Source: Caulobacteraceae bacterium (GTDB lineage: Bacteria > Pseudomonadota > Alphaproteobacteria > Caulobacterales > Caulobacteraceae). Taken from it: DNA of 6,011 bases. The translations under genes and the position numbers were made by a program. Below the pieces are notes generated by a model that had not been told where the DNA came from, did no database searches, and saw nothing but the letters and a program-made list of their open reading frames with translations. Within the stretch, counting starts at the first letter, position 1. Each line of letters starts with the position of its first letter. This document shows positions 5,761 through 6,011 of this stretch, in pieces. Where the stretch lies: the NCBI GenBank assembly GCA_947484535.1, contig CANKPO010000092.1, positions 1 to 6,011 on the forward strand, in the 5' to 3' direction.

Positions 5761-6011
5761 ATGGATAAGATGGTGTACCGTGTCCTTGCCGCTACAAGCC
5801 TCGTCGTTTTGGGTTTCATTGCCTTGGGCGGCCTAATGACCGCGGCGGCGGGTACGCCAAATATGCGCGGTCAGAGGATCGATATTGGCGACGGTCGCCA
5901 CATGCACCTGATCTGTGAAGGACCGGCGGCCGGAACCGGTCCCACGGTCCTGTTCGAGGCTGGCGCCTTTGGCCTTTCAGCCGATTGGGGCGCGGTACAG
6001 GAAAGCCTGAC
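5761..6011 (+). CDS. Membrane-anchored alpha/beta hydrolase, N-terminal part only (runs off window)
   Basis: About 83 residues are present and the frame is open to the window edge. Residues 5-27 (MVYRVLAATSLVVLGFIALGGLM) form a signal anchor. Next come IDIGDGRHMHLICEG and GPTVLFEAGAFGLSADWGAVQESL, which match the first strands of alpha/beta hydrolases: a beta-hairpin, then the strand and oxyanion-hole loop (EAGAFG in place of the commoner HGxxG), then a W and the following helix. The catalytic serine, acid and histidine lie beyond the window. ATG at 5761 or 5770 could start translation; GGATGG (5759-5764) is well placed for 5770, which shortens the protein by three residues. The gene begins 56 bases after marR on the same strand, so it may be co-transcribed with or regulated by it. 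Confidence 0.75.
   Translation, partial: MDKMVYRVLAATSLVVLGFIALGGLMTAAAGTPNMRGQRIDIGDGRHMHLICEGPAAGTGPTVLFEAGAFGLSADWGAVQESL

Noticed and set aside
1..6011. tRNA, rRNA, CRISPR array, insertion sequence or attachment site
   Set aside because: No cloverleaf-like sequence, spaced identical repeats, transposase frame or flanking inverted repeats were seen on either strand.

Overview
The window is GC-rich, densely packed chromosomal DNA with every supported gene on the + strand. Gene content suggests an alphaproteobacterium, possibly Caulobacterales-like: a half-length YggT, an FtsY with almost no acidic N-terminal domain, and ftsY translationally overlapped with a YciB/septation protein A gene. 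This assignment rests on protein resemblance only; no rRNA or other taxonomic marker is present.

Layout. Positions 1-98 are the end of something upstream and cannot be assigned. A small pair follows: yggT (99-404, membrane protein) and a DUF167/YggU gene (434-721, probably starting at TTG), closed by a short terminator-like hairpin (726-752). Next is a membrane-anchored M20 zinc peptidase of the CPS1/PM20D1 type (791-2272), then a Rieske-type oxygenase alpha subunit (2314-3435). Short GC-rich hairpins sit in the gaps on both sides of the oxygenase gene. The core block is ftsY (3501-4454), overlapped by yciB (4451-5035) through ATGA. After a 102-bp gap comes a MarR-family regulator with a lysine-rich tail (5138-5704). 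The window ends inside a gene whose product starts with a membrane anchor and looks like an alpha/beta hydrolase (5761 to the edge).

How the genes relate. ftsY and yciB are envelope housekeeping genes: co-translational membrane targeting and cell envelope/septation. The peptidase, the oxygenase and the hydrolase are accessory enzymes with no pathway visible here; no ferredoxin or reductase partner for the oxygenase lies in the window. The marR gene and the downstream hydrolase gene may form a regulator-target pair.

Most notable observation. The gap upstream of marR carries two imperfect copies of a 23-bp direct repeat (5032-5054 and 5068-5090, 19 of 23 identical, 36 bp apart). Each copy is built of two 10-bp half units of the form TARRCNGACN. 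A further half unit lies just after marR, upstream of the hydrolase gene (5719-5728). This looks like an operator array, possibly for the MarR protein itself. I see no mobile element, CRISPR array, tRNA or rRNA, and no clear sign of a wholly new multi-gene system.
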